From Limisphaerales bacterium (lineage in GTDB: Bacteria > Verrucomicrobiota > Verrucomicrobiia > Limisphaerales > UBA11358): a stretch of 38,410 nt of DNA. This document shows positions 1 to 8,265 of the stretch, piece by piece. Positions within the stretch are counted from its first letter, which is position 1, and every line of letters starts with the position of its first letter. Below the pieces are notes generated by a model. It saw only the letters and a list, made by a program, of their open reading frames with translations. It did no database searches and was not told the DNA's origin. The position numbers and the translations under genes were made by a program. The DNA lies in assembly GCA_027451565.1 (NCBI GenBank), contig DAIDJC010000003.1, positions 1 through 38,410 of the forward strand, given 5' to 3'.

Positions 1-342
1 AATTTGCGGGCCAGCCACCACGATGGATTTGACCACGATTTTGGGGCTTAAGAGGGAAAAAGGCGAAATGGTGACAGCGGCTTTATCCATCTGGATGGCA
101 TTGGTGGCCAGATAGCCGGATGGATTTCCCACCGTCAATCCATTGATGCTTGCCGAACCGCCGAGAATGGATAGCCCCACACTGTCCACGGTGATCGGGG
201 TCTGCGTGATTTTGGGCCCCACCGTTTCGATGCCCAGCTTGATGATGCTTCCCAGGTTTGCGCCCACCAAAACCACTGCCACAAGCAGAACAACGATGAG
301 AGCGATTCCTCCGACCAGTAAAATCCGTTTGATTTTTTTCAT
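1..342 (-). CDS. AsmA-like membrane-anchored protein, partial (C-terminus beyond the window)
   Basis: Open frame from ATG at 342 to the left edge, 114 codons without a stop, so only the N-terminus is present. It opens with a basic stretch (MKKIKR) and one hydrophobic helix at about residues 7-27, a signal anchor. The soluble part that follows reads GLSILGGSASINGL and then a NPSGY segment, with 'SPKIVVKSIVV' close to the edge. This pattern (lysine-rich start, one TM helix, then repeated beta strands built around 'I.G..V.NP.GY') is typical of AsmA/DUF748-like envelope proteins, thought to act in outer-membrane or lipid homeostasis. The family call rests on pattern only, since the diagnostic C-terminal domain is missing. 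It lies 63 bases downstream of a response regulator on the same strand. Confidence 0.6.
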   Translation of the reverse strand, partial: MKKIKRILLVGGIALIVVLLVAVVLVGANLGSIIKLGIETVGPKITQTPITVDSVGLSILGGSASINGLTVGNPSGYLATNAIQMDKAAVTISPFSLLSPKIVVKSIVVAGPQI

Positions 343-405
343 AAAATTTTTTGGTTGATCCGCCGGGTTTCCACTTTGCCACCCCAATCCAGGTGGGTTG
401 TCCGT

Positions 406-795
406 TTATTCTTGGGCCAGCACCTCTTTTATGCAACTGGAAAAATCCACCAAATGGTAGGGCTTGCAGAGGAAGCGGTTGGGTCGAACCGGGGCATCTG
501 CAAAAACCTGTTCATCCACGGTGCCACTGATGAGAATGATTTTCTGGTTCGGCTTGATTCGCCGGCATTCGCGGATCAGGTCCATGCCACTCATTCGGCC
601 CATTGCGTAATCCGTGATGACAAGATCGGGCTGGTTTTTGACGAACGCTTGGAGTGCGATTTCCGGATCCAGGAACGTGCGCACCTGGTACCCCATTGGT
701 TCGAGAGTCAGCAAGGCCAACTCCAGGATGAGGGGTTCATCATCCACCACAAAAATTCTGGGGGGATTTGACACGTCTGGTTCCGTGGGGTTCAT
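406..795 (-). CDS. Single-domain response regulator (CheY-like receiver)
   Basis: A 129-residue protein consisting of one receiver domain. The acidic pair is in FVVDDEP. The phosphoacceptor aspartate is in DLVITDYAMG (about residue 62 from this start). The switch Thr/Ser is in ILISGT and the conserved lysine in FLCKPY. There is no output domain, so it probably signals through a protein partner or passes phosphate on. The frame stays open upstream to a TTG at 846, but those 17 residues are proline-rich and unlike a receiver, so ATG 795 is preferred. No histidine kinase is adjacent, so its pathway cannot be named. Confidence 0.88.
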   Translation of the reverse strand: MNPTEPDVSNPPRIFVVDDEPLILELALLTLEPMGYQVRTFLDPEIALQAFVKNQPDLVITDYAMGRMSGMDLIRECRRIKPNQKIILISGTVDEQVFADAPVRPNRFLCKPYHLVDFSSCIKEVLAQE

Positions 796-1010
796 GGTCG
801 GAGGCGGTGTTGCAATGGGGGGCGTGCGGCAGTCAAGAGGCGCCAAAGAGCAAAGAGCGGCTTGACCTTCAACAGGAAATTATAGCACAAAACCATTCGC
901 TACGGCAAGTCCCAATCTCTGGTGACGAAAATTTCATTGATTCAATGTCAAGACAGGGCTAGCATCACTTTTGGCGGCAAATTCGCGGCCACATCCATGG
1001 ACTTTTCCAT

Positions 1011-2375
1011 ATGAACAAAAAGCGCGTGTCAGCACCAGGGGCGGCAGAATCCAACGGAGTCAAAGCACCGCGCAAGAAGGGCAAGCCATTGCTTGAAAAT
1101 GCGCTCACAGCGGCGAAGCGGTTATTAAAGCCCAAGAAAGTCGCGAAGGCATCGGAGCCGGCCACGGAGGTGGATGCGTCCACGGTGGTTCGGCGGTCTT
1201 ACACCAAAAAGAAAACAGGGGATGTGGAATCCGGTGTGCCCCCTATATTGCTTGAGGGAGATTCCCCGGTTGCGCCTCCGGCAGGCGGTCCTGGCGAGAA
1301 GTTCTCACTGGGCGCCACGCCAGCCACGCAGCAGTTTTCCGGGGGAGAATTGCCGGAGAGTTATGGCACCAAAAAATTGTTTTTGACTGCGAGGGATCCC
1401 CACTGGTTGTACGCGCATTGGGACCTGACACGCCCCCAGCAACTGGAATTGAACAGCGCCTCCACTGACGGACACCTTGTGTTGCGGATTTTTGCCGGCA
1501 AGATTGAGGGGCATCCCGCCTATGAAATCCATGTCCACCCGGAATCCCGGCATTGGTTTGCCCATGTGGAAAGGGCCGGGATTTCGTATGCGGCAGAGCT
1601 GGGTTATTACTCTGCGCTGGGCAAATGGACGAGAGTGGCGGTTTCGAGCGGCACGGTGACGCCGCCGGATGCGGTGGCGCTGGAGGATGAGGCGGATTAC
1701 GCCACAATACCCTTTGAATTTCCTTTTGCCCGGCTGATGCAAATCATTGAGGACGCAGTGCAGGAGAATATTTCCCTGGCACAGGCCATAGAGGAGTTGC
1801 GGCGAGCGGGTCATCCGGACCTTCCCAAATTCACTGCGGCCACGCTGGCTCTTCCGGGACGCCGACCCGCGCCTGCCTGGACACCGCAGCAGGAACAGGC
1901 CTTGGCGGCAGTCATCAACATTGACCAGACCCGCCGCATCTGGATGGGGTCCCTGGAGATCACCGAACTCGTCCGCCGCCGGGTTTCCCAAGATGTCACC
2001 TCCCCCACCCACGCGTTTGGGCAATCCAGCCTTTCCATTTCCACTCCCACCAGCCCCTCGGGTCCCGGCCCTGCCACCGCCCGCAATTTCTGGTTCAACG
2101 TCAATGCTGAGCTCATCATTTATGGAGCCACTGAGCCGGGAGCGAAAGTGACATTGGGCGGTCACGAGATCAAATTGCGATCAGACGGCTCCTTCAGCTA
2201 TAGGTTCTCATTGCCGGATGGGCAATATCAACTGCCTGCCGTGGCGGTATCGCCCCAGGGCGATGATGCCCGCGCAGCGGATTTGACCTTTAGCCGTGAC
2301 ACACGGTACTTGGGCGACGTGGGGACGCATCCGCAGGACCCTACGCTGCACCCGCCGTGCCCGGAAAATCTCTAA
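1011..2375 (+). CDS. DUF4912 domain-containing protein
   Basis: A 454-residue protein. The first ~115 residues are a low-complexity, Lys/Ala/Pro-rich tail. A DUF4912 core follows (about 120-240): LFLTARDPHWLYAHWDL, then HPESRHWFAHV and a PFEF-containing segment. DUF4912 proteins are uncharacterised. The 'W.YA.WDL' segment and beta-sandwich look suggest a carbohydrate-binding-like fold, and the family is often found beside GH57 branching enzymes, as here (400 bases downstream). The C-terminal third has a second beta-rich unit (VNAELIIYGATEPGAKVTL, about 365-430) resembling an Ig-like or filament-type domain. A role in glycogen or alpha-glucan metabolism is inferred from the neighbour alone. 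No signal peptide is visible, so it is probably cytoplasmic. Confidence 0.8.
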   Translation: MNKKRVSAPGAAESNGVKAPRKKGKPLLENALTAAKRLLKPKKVAKASEPATEVDASTVVRRSYTKKKTGDVESGVPPILLEGDSPVAPPAGGPGEKFSLGATPATQQFSGGELPESYGTKKLFLTARDPHWLYAHWDLTRPQQLELNSASTDGHLVLRIFAGKIEGHPAYEIHVHPESRHWFAHVERAGISYAAELGYYSALGKWTRVAVSSGTVTPPDAVALEDEADYATIPFEFPFARLMQIIEDAVQENISLAQAIEELRRAGHPDLPKFTAATLALPGRRPAPAWTPQQEQALAAVINIDQTRRIWMGSLEITELVRRRVSQDVTSPTHAFGQSSLSISTPTSPSGPGPATARNFWFNVNAELIIYGATEPGAKVTLGGHEIKLRSDGSFSYRFSLPDGQYQLPAVAVSPQGDDARAADLTFSRDTRYLGDVGTHPQDPTLHPPCPENL

Positions 2376-2381
2376 GCAGTC

Positions 2382-2612
2382 ATGGATGCGCAAGAACGAG
2401 GGGCCTTGATGCTGGTTCGATTTGTGGCGGTGGCCTTGATCGGGATGTCCGCAGTGGAGACTGGCTTGTATGCGGTTCTTTGCCGGCAACATCAGACCGC
2501 CGTGGAGATCATGCCCTGCGTGATTCGGTCCCTGCCTTTGGTTGCCGGGGTGCTGATACTCGTGAAATCCCGCTCTCTGGCCGTCTGGATTTCTGATTTG
2601 ATGGACTTGTGA
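2382..2612 (+). CDS. Small membrane protein of unknown function
   Basis: A 76-residue frame starting with ATG six bases after the stop of the DUF4912 gene, so probably co-transcribed and perhaps translationally coupled. It has a hydrophobic segment at about residues 11-33 (LVRFVAVALIGMSAVETGLY) and a second at about 47-62 (IRSLPLVAGVLILVKS), suggesting a two-helix integral membrane protein with a short polar loop containing CRQHQ. I recognise no family. An overlapping frame at 2357-2596 lacks a membrane pattern and is treated as a shadow. Support is the tight spacing and the two clean helices. Confidence 0.55.
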   Translation: MDAQERGALMLVRFVAVALIGMSAVETGLYAVLCRQHQTAVEIMPCVIRSLPLVAGVLILVKSRSLAVWISDLMDL

Positions 2613-2775
2613 GAGAACGCGCGACGGCTTTTCCTCATGGAAAGGCGCCTTGTCGTTCCGCCCTTGTTATTTCCGGTTGATGTTATTTCGATTGACGCGC
2701 CCTCTGGCTTCATTTCCACTAGGGATGACCGACATGATTTTTCGACAATCCTCCAAAACCCGGGATGAGAACTGA

Positions 2776-4359
2776 ATGCAAGGCTATCTCTCCATAATCC
2801 TGCATGCGCACCTGCCGTTTGTGCGGCACCCGGAACACCCCCGGTTTTTGGAGGAAAGCTGGCTGTTTGAGGCCATCACGGAGACCTACCTGCCCTTGCT
2901 TCACGTTTTGGAAGGCTGGCAAAGGGACCAAGTGGATGCGCACATCACGCTATCCCTTTCCCCGACTCTCTGCGCCATGCTCGGGGACGAATTGCTGCGG
3001 GGGCGTTATGAGCGCCATTTGAACGGGTTGGTGGACCTTGCAGAAAAAGAAATCCACCGGACGCATTGGGACAGGTCGTATCGCGAACTAGCCTGGATGT
3101 ATCATCACAAGTTTTGCCTCGCCCGGGATAGCTGGCGGCGGCACTGCGGAGACCTGATCGCTCCCTTCCGCCAAATGCAGGAACAAGGCCGGTTGGAAAT
3201 CATCACCACCGCCGCCACACACGGGCTTTTGCCGCTGATGTCGGGCCATGCGCCATCCCTCCGGGGCCAAATTCTGACAGCCCGCGACCATTATTCCGCC
3301 TGTTTCGGTCGTGAGCCGCGCGGGATCTGGCTGCCCGAATGCGCTTATGTGGAGCAGGTGGAACCCATCCTGCAAGAAGCCAATATCCGGTGGTTTGTGC
3401 TGGACACCCATGGCTTGTTGCACGCGCGCCCCCGGGCAAGGTTTGGAACTTTTGCGCCCATTTTCACCCCCCACGGATTGGCGGCATTTGGCCGCGATTT
3501 TGATTCGTCGCGCCAGGTCTGGAGCAAACACGAGGGTTACCCGGGGGATCCGCGATACCGCGATTTTTATCGAGATATTGGGTTTGACCTGGATTTTGAT
3601 TACGTCCGGGAACATCTGCCCTCGCCGGACAACCGTGGTTTCACGGGAATGAAGTACTACCGGATCACGGGTGGGACTGGCCGAAAGGAAATCTACCAAC
3701 GCGACGACGCCTTGCAGGCGGCGAGCGAGCACGCCTCTCATTTTTTAGGGGAGCGGATGGGTCAACTTCGAAAGTTGGAGGGGATTTTGGACCGGCCCCC
3801 CATCATCGTGGCACCCTATGATGCCGAATTATTTGGTCATTGGTGGTATGAGGGGCCGGAATTTCTGGATTTTCTGGCGCGCAAAGCCGTTCATGAGCAA
3901 CCGGGGCTCAAGTTGGCGACCCCCGGGGAATACCTGCACCGGCACCCGACCAACCAGGTGGCAACTCCTGGAGCCTCTAGCTGGGGCGAAGAGGGGTATT
4001 GGCGGGTTTGGTTGAATGAGACCAACGAATGGATTTACCCGCACCTGCAAATTGCCCAGGACCGGATGAGCCAATTGGCAAAAAAGCATGGCGGGCGGAA
4101 AAACGTGTCGGACCTTCAAAACCGCGCCTTGAAACAGGCAGCCCGGGAACTTCTTCTTGCCCAGGCCAGTGACTGGCCTTTTATCCTGCGTGCTGGCACA
4201 TGCCCGGAGTATGCGCGACGCCGGGTAAAAGACCACCTGTTGAGATTCATTGCCTTGCACGAACAACTATCCCTGACCCAACTGGATGAGGCCTGGCTCT
4301 CCGGGATTGAATCACGCGACAACCTGTTTCCCGACGTGGATTGGCGCTATTGGCAATGA
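2776..4359 (+). CDS. GH57 family 1,4-alpha-glucan branching enzyme
   Basis: A 527-residue protein. It should form alpha-1,6 branches in glycogen-type glucans in the cytoplasm. The N-terminus has the GH57 signature ILHAHLPFVRHPE (residues 8-20). The nucleophile is Glu188 in GIWLPECAY and the acid/base is Asp349 in APYDAELFGHWW, very close to the spacing in Thermus GH57 branching enzymes. The C-terminal helical domain ends in the family's DNLFPDVDWRYW signature. Length is normal for the family (about 520-530). It follows a DUF4912 gene and a small membrane-protein gene on the same strand. No Shine-Dalgarno is seen; the ATG fits the family N-terminus exactly (MQGYLSIILHAHLPF). Confidence 0.93.
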   Translation: MQGYLSIILHAHLPFVRHPEHPRFLEESWLFEAITETYLPLLHVLEGWQRDQVDAHITLSLSPTLCAMLGDELLRGRYERHLNGLVDLAEKEIHRTHWDRSYRELAWMYHHKFCLARDSWRRHCGDLIAPFRQMQEQGRLEIITTAATHGLLPLMSGHAPSLRGQILTARDHYSACFGREPRGIWLPECAYVEQVEPILQEANIRWFVLDTHGLLHARPRARFGTFAPIFTPHGLAAFGRDFDSSRQVWSKHEGYPGDPRYRDFYRDIGFDLDFDYVREHLPSPDNRGFTGMKYYRITGGTGRKEIYQRDDALQAASEHASHFLGERMGQLRKLEGILDRPPIIVAPYDAELFGHWWYEGPEFLDFLARKAVHEQPGLKLATPGEYLHRHPTNQVATPGASSWGEEGYWRVWLNETNEWIYPHLQIAQDRMSQLAKKHGGRKNVSDLQNRALKQAARELLLAQASDWPFILRAGTCPEYARRRVKDHLLRFIALHEQLSLTQLDEAWLSGIESRDNLFPDVDWRYWQ

Positions 4360-4439
4360 TTCCGGGCCAGGCCGCGTTATAATTTGCTGTTGCCAAGAAT
4401 GGGAGGGCGGCTAACCTGTTTTGCGGCTCACAAAATTAT

Positions 4440-5318
4440 ATGCGTTTCTTCCAAATCCTGATCTTTTTGGCATCCATGGCCGGACTGTCTGCCTTTGCGC
4501 AGGTGACCGTGGATTTGAAGCTGGATCAAACCGAGTATCTGCCCGGGGAATCCATTCCCCTCGAGGTCCGCATCACCAATCTCAGTGGTCAACAATTGCA
4601 TTTTGGCGACGTGGCTGGATGGCTGACCTTTGAAGTGGAAAGCTCGGATGGGTTTGATGTGGTGAAGGATTCCGAAGTGGAGACCCCCGGCGCGTTTGAT
4701 TTGCTTTCATCCCAATCCGGCACCTTGCGTGTGGACATTGCCCCTCATTTTGAACTCGCCCGGATTGGACATTTCAAGGTCACCGCCTTTTTGCATATCA
4801 AGAGCTGGAATTCCAACATCACCAGCTCCAAGGCGGAATTTGACATTGTCAGCGGGGTAAAGGTCTGGTCCCAGCCTTTTGGGATGCCAGCTGTTTCGGG
4901 ACCTCCTGAGATGCGTGAGTACAGCCTGTATAAAGCCAATTACCTCCGCCAACAATTGCGGCTTTACCTGCAATTGAGCGACACGAGTGAAGTGCGCCTC
5001 TACAAGGTGTTCGCCCTGGGCCCCATGGTTTCCTTCGGTTACCCGGAGGAGCAGGTGGACCAGCACAGCCAGCTCCACGTTTTGTGGCAGACCGGTGCGC
5101 AAACCTTTAGCTATTGCGTTGTCTCACCCCTTGGCGAGGTGGTGGAACGCAACGAATATAAAATCACCGACGACCGGCCCAAATTGCAAATCACCGATCT
5201 GGGCGATGTGGTGGTGAAAGGCGGGCTCAAGCAGGTGCCCGATTCGGATATCCCGCTGGTTTTGCCCCCCAGCGCCGTGCCTGCCAACCTTCCTCCAACG
5301 CCTCCCGCAAGCAAATGA
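4440..5318 (+). CDS. Exported protein of unknown function with an Ig-like N-terminal domain
   Basis: A 292-residue protein with a signal peptide (MRFFQILIFLASMAGLSAFA-Q, predicted cleavage after residue 20). The mature part begins with a beta-sandwich-like stretch, DQTEYLPGESIPLEVRITN, a pattern common in Ig-like and proteinase-inhibitor-like folds of envelope proteins. The middle (about 160-250) has no recognisable motif and the C-terminus is proline-rich (LPPSAVPANLPPTPPASK). It is convergent with the next gene, with seven bases between stop codons. I do not recognise the family. Secretion and a protein-binding beta fold are all that can be inferred. Confidence 0.75.
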   Translation: MRFFQILIFLASMAGLSAFAQVTVDLKLDQTEYLPGESIPLEVRITNLSGQQLHFGDVAGWLTFEVESSDGFDVVKDSEVETPGAFDLLSSQSGTLRVDIAPHFELARIGHFKVTAFLHIKSWNSNITSSKAEFDIVSGVKVWSQPFGMPAVSGPPEMREYSLYKANYLRQQLRLYLQLSDTSEVRLYKVFALGPMVSFGYPEEQVDQHSQLHVLWQTGAQTFSYCVVSPLGEVVERNEYKITDDRPKLQITDLGDVVVKGGLKQVPDSDIPLVLPPSAVPANLPPTPPASK

Positions 5319-5325
5319 GACGGGT

Positions 5326-6390
5326 TTAATTCTGGAGATTATCCACGGAACTGCAGTACTGCTCCACATCCTGCTGAACCATCCGCGCGCGCGTGACGGC
5401 ATTGTCCTGGGTTTCACCAAAAAAGGATTTCAGGGTGATGCGCACGGCCGCAATGTTGTCGCCATTCCGGTCTGTCAAGGGCATGGTGACGATGACCGTG
5501 CCATGGTCAAAGCCCAGCGAAACGGTTCCATTTTCAATGGCCAATTTCTCGGCATCGCTTCCGTTCTTGCCAAGATCAGAAGGATTTTTACTGGCAATGA
5601 CCTTGGGCGCATTGGCGCCGCTCTGGGTGTAGATTTTGATATCCACCAACTTGGGACGGCCCGCGATGATATCGTTTACGATCTGCTGGGCGGCAGGCAC
5701 CAAGGGGGTGTAGGTGACGGTGGAATTGCCGAAATAGGTGACGGAATCGGATTTGGTCCAAAATCCAATCATTCCCTCTGGGTTGGTGGCGCCGCTATCG
5801 GTGATGGTGGGAAGCGCCTTTTGTCCATCCACATAGCAACTGATATAAGTGCCGGTGCAATCCAGTTTGATTTGGTGCCAGGTGTTGGCATCCACAGCCA
5901 ATGGCAGTTTTACCGGCGAAACCAAGTCTCCGTTCACTATTTTGTAAAAAGCGATATTTTTACCCAGGACACTGACGCGCAGGACGTAGAAATTGGAAGA
6001 ATTCTGGTACCTAAAGACCAGGCCAGCCATTTGTTCCACTGCGCCAGTGACCACCTCAAAACGTGTTTCGAAAGTGAAGTCCTTGAAGGATTGATTGGTA
6101 TAAACGAGGATGGGATAGCGTTCGTCCGTGGGATCCTGGCTGGTTTGGGCCAGGACCCAGCCTGGATTCAGCAGCAATTGATGGGTGCCATAGGCTTGAA
6201 ACTGGCTGGGGACCTGGGCTGAGACGATCTGCCAGACGGGCGGCACGCCACCACCATGCAAAACCGGCAGAAAATGCGGGGGAACGGATCCTTCCGCATC
6301 CTCGCCGAAATTAAAACTCAAAGTGGCAGCCAAGGAGGGCAGAGCGCACCACAAAGCCAGAACGACGAAAATGGAAACCTTTGACAGCAT
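5326..6390 (-). CDS. Exported protein with a concanavalin-like (LamG/DUF1080-type) domain
   Basis: A 354-residue protein with a signal peptide (MLSKVSIFVVLALWCALPSLA-A). Residues ~22-230 look like a jelly-roll domain of the DUF1080/LamG kind: FTFETRFEVVTGAVEQMAGL, then FYVLRVSVLGKNIAFYK, WHQIKLDCTGTYISCYVDGQ and GMIGFWTKSDSVTYF. These match the usual 'W..l.v...G..i..ylDG' and 'G.iGlwtk.ds.t.Fdn' strands. The C-terminal ~120 residues (DIKIYTQSGANAPKVIASKN onward) resemble no domain I know. It probably acts in the periplasm or at the surface and may bind glycans; no catalytic motif is visible. Confidence 0.72.
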   Translation of the reverse strand: MLSKVSIFVVLALWCALPSLAATLSFNFGEDAEGSVPPHFLPVLHGGGVPPVWQIVSAQVPSQFQAYGTHQLLLNPGWVLAQTSQDPTDERYPILVYTNQSFKDFTFETRFEVVTGAVEQMAGLVFRYQNSSNFYVLRVSVLGKNIAFYKIVNGDLVSPVKLPLAVDANTWHQIKLDCTGTYISCYVDGQKALPTITDSGATNPEGMIGFWTKSDSVTYFGNSTVTYTPLVPAAQQIVNDIIAGRPKLVDIKIYTQSGANAPKVIASKNPSDLGKNGSDAEKLAIENGTVSLGFDHGTVIVTMPLTDRNGDNIAAVRITLKSFFGETQDNAVTRARMVQQDVEQYCSSVDNLQN

Positions 6391-6511
6391 GCGGGGGAAG
6401 GGTACCAGAACCGTTTACCCCAGCCAAAAGCATTTTGAGAACCACCCTTGGGCGATTGTTTGCCATGGGTGGGAAGGGGTTTTCAGACCTTGAGGGAGGC
6501 CTTATTGGGCC

Positions 6512-7558
6512 TTATTGAATACGGGCCAGAATCTGGTCGGTGATTGTTTTTACAGCGGCTTCAGCCTCGGGATCCGGGGTGGGGCCGGACTCGGCTTTGG
6601 CGGGAACCTGGCAAGTCACGCCGGGACGCCATTCATCATTGTCGCACAATTCACATTCCTTGAGCCCGTGGCGCGGGTCCGGTATGCCGAGGCTTTGTTT
6701 GATTTTGAGGAGGTCCTTGAGCTGGCCAGGTGTCATGGTGTTGGCCGGCTTGCCCACCTGGGCAGTCACCAGGATGGTTCTGCAATAGGCCTCCAGAATT
6801 TCCATTTTGAAATAGGCATCCTCCACGTTGTTGTGGCTCCAGGAGACGACCCCGTGATTGGCCATGAGAATGGTGTTGTGCTTATCCACCAACTCGGCCA
6901 CAAGCTGGCCCATTTCGGGCGTGCCGGGCGTGCGGTATGGCGCAATGGCGACTGAGGCAAAAACCTCGAATTCGGGAATCATGCAGGTGGGAGGCAAAAC
7001 TCCAGCCACGGCAAAACCCGTGGAATAAGGGGGATGACAGTGGCAGGTAGCCAGAGCCTTGGGCTGCCGCTTCATGATCTGCAAATGCATGAGAATCTCG
7101 CTGGTCCGCTTCTTGGTGCCGGCCAATTGGTTCCCATCAAAATCCACCAGGCACATGTCCTCCGGCTTCATGAAGCCCTTGCTCACCAAGGTGGGTGTGC
7201 AAAGGGCAATATCCTCCCCGACACGGATGGCAATATTGCCGCCGTTGCCGTCCACGTATTCCCGCTGCCAGAGGCGGCGGCCGATATCGCAAAGCTGCTC
7301 CTTGAGTGCCTGGGCATGGGCCGAATTGAAAAAGGCCTCCAGCTCGGCCTTGGGGGATTTGGAGTTCAGCGGTTTGGCAGGCGCCGCCGGAGCTTTGGCA
7401 GGCGACCCACCAGCTCCAGCCCGCATTCCACCGCCCTGCAGTTCATGCAAAAAATCACGCGCTGACGGGGTAAGAATGACGTCACCGGGCAATTGCTTCC
7501 AATCCCTGCCTTCGCGCACCATTTCCTGCAAATCGCGGACACTGATCACTTGGCTCAT
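6512..7558 (-). CDS. Class II (fuculose/rhamnulose-phosphate-type) aldolase of the microcompartment
   Basis: A 348-residue protein, longer than the ~215 residues of plain fuculose-phosphate aldolases. The central domain (about 70-290) has the zinc-site residues: catalytic Glu154 (RTSE), His173 and His175 (CHCHPP) and His235 (NHG). It should split fuculose- or rhamnulose-1-phosphate into DHAP and lactaldehyde; which sugar cannot be read from sequence. Residues 1-40 form a separate helical module ending LTPSARDFLHEL, a motif seen in other microcompartment enzymes, joined by an Ala/Pro/Gly linker (41-68). The C-terminus has a Cys-containing segment (C302, C305, C316) and then an amphipathic helix (AAVKTITDQILARIQ) like an encapsulation peptide. 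It is the last gene of the BMC operon, three bases after the preceding shell gene. Confidence 0.92.
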   Translation of the reverse strand: MSQVISVRDLQEMVREGRDWKQLPGDVILTPSARDFLHELQGGGMRAGAGGSPAKAPAAPAKPLNSKSPKAELEAFFNSAHAQALKEQLCDIGRRLWQREYVDGNGGNIAIRVGEDIALCTPTLVSKGFMKPEDMCLVDFDGNQLAGTKKRTSEILMHLQIMKRQPKALATCHCHPPYSTGFAVAGVLPPTCMIPEFEVFASVAIAPYRTPGTPEMGQLVAELVDKHNTILMANHGVVSWSHNNVEDAYFKMEILEAYCRTILVTAQVGKPANTMTPGQLKDLLKIKQSLGIPDPRHGLKECELCDNDEWRPGVTCQVPAKAESGPTPDPEAEAAVKTITDQILARIQ

Positions 7559-7561
7559 AAT

Positions 7562-7867
7562 TTATTTCTTGAATGGTCTGTAAAAAATTTCGTCCACCAG
7601 CGCGGCGCTGATGGCATCCACCGGCGTGGGTTCTTCAAAAGGCTGGGCGGCTTCGCGACCCTCCTCAAAGCCAATCACCTGCCTTACGTTGGCACCCAGG
7701 CTGTCATAGACCACCAGACTGGGGTCCTGCCCCATGACATCGGCGGCATTCAATCCGGCAGCAAATTGCCGGCGGCTGAATGGGCTTACCAGCAGGAACC
7801 GGCCCCCGCGCAGCGTTTCCACGCTGCGGCTCAAGGTGACACGCCCCAACACAGTTCCCAGTTTCAT
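7562..7867 (-). CDS. BMC-P pentameric shell vertex protein (EutN/CcmL family)
   Basis: A 101-residue shell protein of the EutN/CcmL (Pfam PF03319) family, whose pentamers cap the vertices of the polyhedral shell. The N-terminal strand is LGTVLGRVTLSRSVETLRGG in place of the usual 'l.rV.G.vvaT.K...l.G'. LLVSPF, then SLVVYDSLGANVRQVIGFEEG and a VDAISAALVD helix complete the fold. It is the most divergent of the three BMC-P proteins here: it lacks the VVAT.K motif, and its C-terminal tail (IFYRPFKK) is its own. It lies directly before the aldolase gene (three-base gap). Confidence 0.88.
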   Translation of the reverse strand: MKLGTVLGRVTLSRSVETLRGGRFLLVSPFSRRQFAAGLNAADVMGQDPSLVVYDSLGANVRQVIGFEEGREAAQPFEEPTPVDAISAALVDEIFYRPFKK

Positions 7868-7880
7868 GCGCCAAATTTAA

Positions 7881-8159
7881 TCAAATACGTTTACCCGGCT
7901 CCGATTCATCCACAATTCCCACCACCAGCCAGCGGACGGGACTTTTATCGTCACCCACCGCCTTGCGGGCGGCCAGGCCATCGGACGATAAAATCACTTC
8001 CTGATGCATTCCGGCGCCATGGCAATCAATGGCAATGAGCGGGTTGCCTTCCGGCTCTCCGCCTGCACCAACCGGCTGGCAAATCACCAGTCTCCAGCCC
8101 TCCAGACTGGGGTGTTTGCGGGTGGCAACCATGTTGCCCTCGACTCGTGCCAGCAACAT
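7881..8159 (-). CDS. BMC-P pentameric shell vertex protein (EutN/CcmL family)
   Basis: A 92-residue EutN/CcmL protein. The fold signature is textbook: MLLARVEGNMVATRKHPSLE at the N-terminus, then WRLVICQPVG, PLIAIDCHGAG, the glycine-rich turn region and LVVGIVDE near the end. The frame is open upstream to 8228, but those 23 residues are Cys-rich and unlike any shell protein, so ATG 8159 is preferred because it puts the first beta strand at residue 2 as in family members. The gene sits between the aldehyde dehydrogenase gene and another BMC-P gene. Confidence 0.88.
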   Translation of the reverse strand: MLLARVEGNMVATRKHPSLEGWRLVICQPVGAGGEPEGNPLIAIDCHGAGMHQEVILSSDGLAARKAVGDDKSPVRWLVVGIVDESEPGKRI

Positions 8160-8265
8160 AAAATCATGCCTGAAACATGCGCCCGCCCCGGATTCCCAGC
8201 AGGGCAGGTTTTCCAGCATGCAAGGCATGCGCGCAGTTGTCCAAGCCGGGCCATTCCATAAGTCA

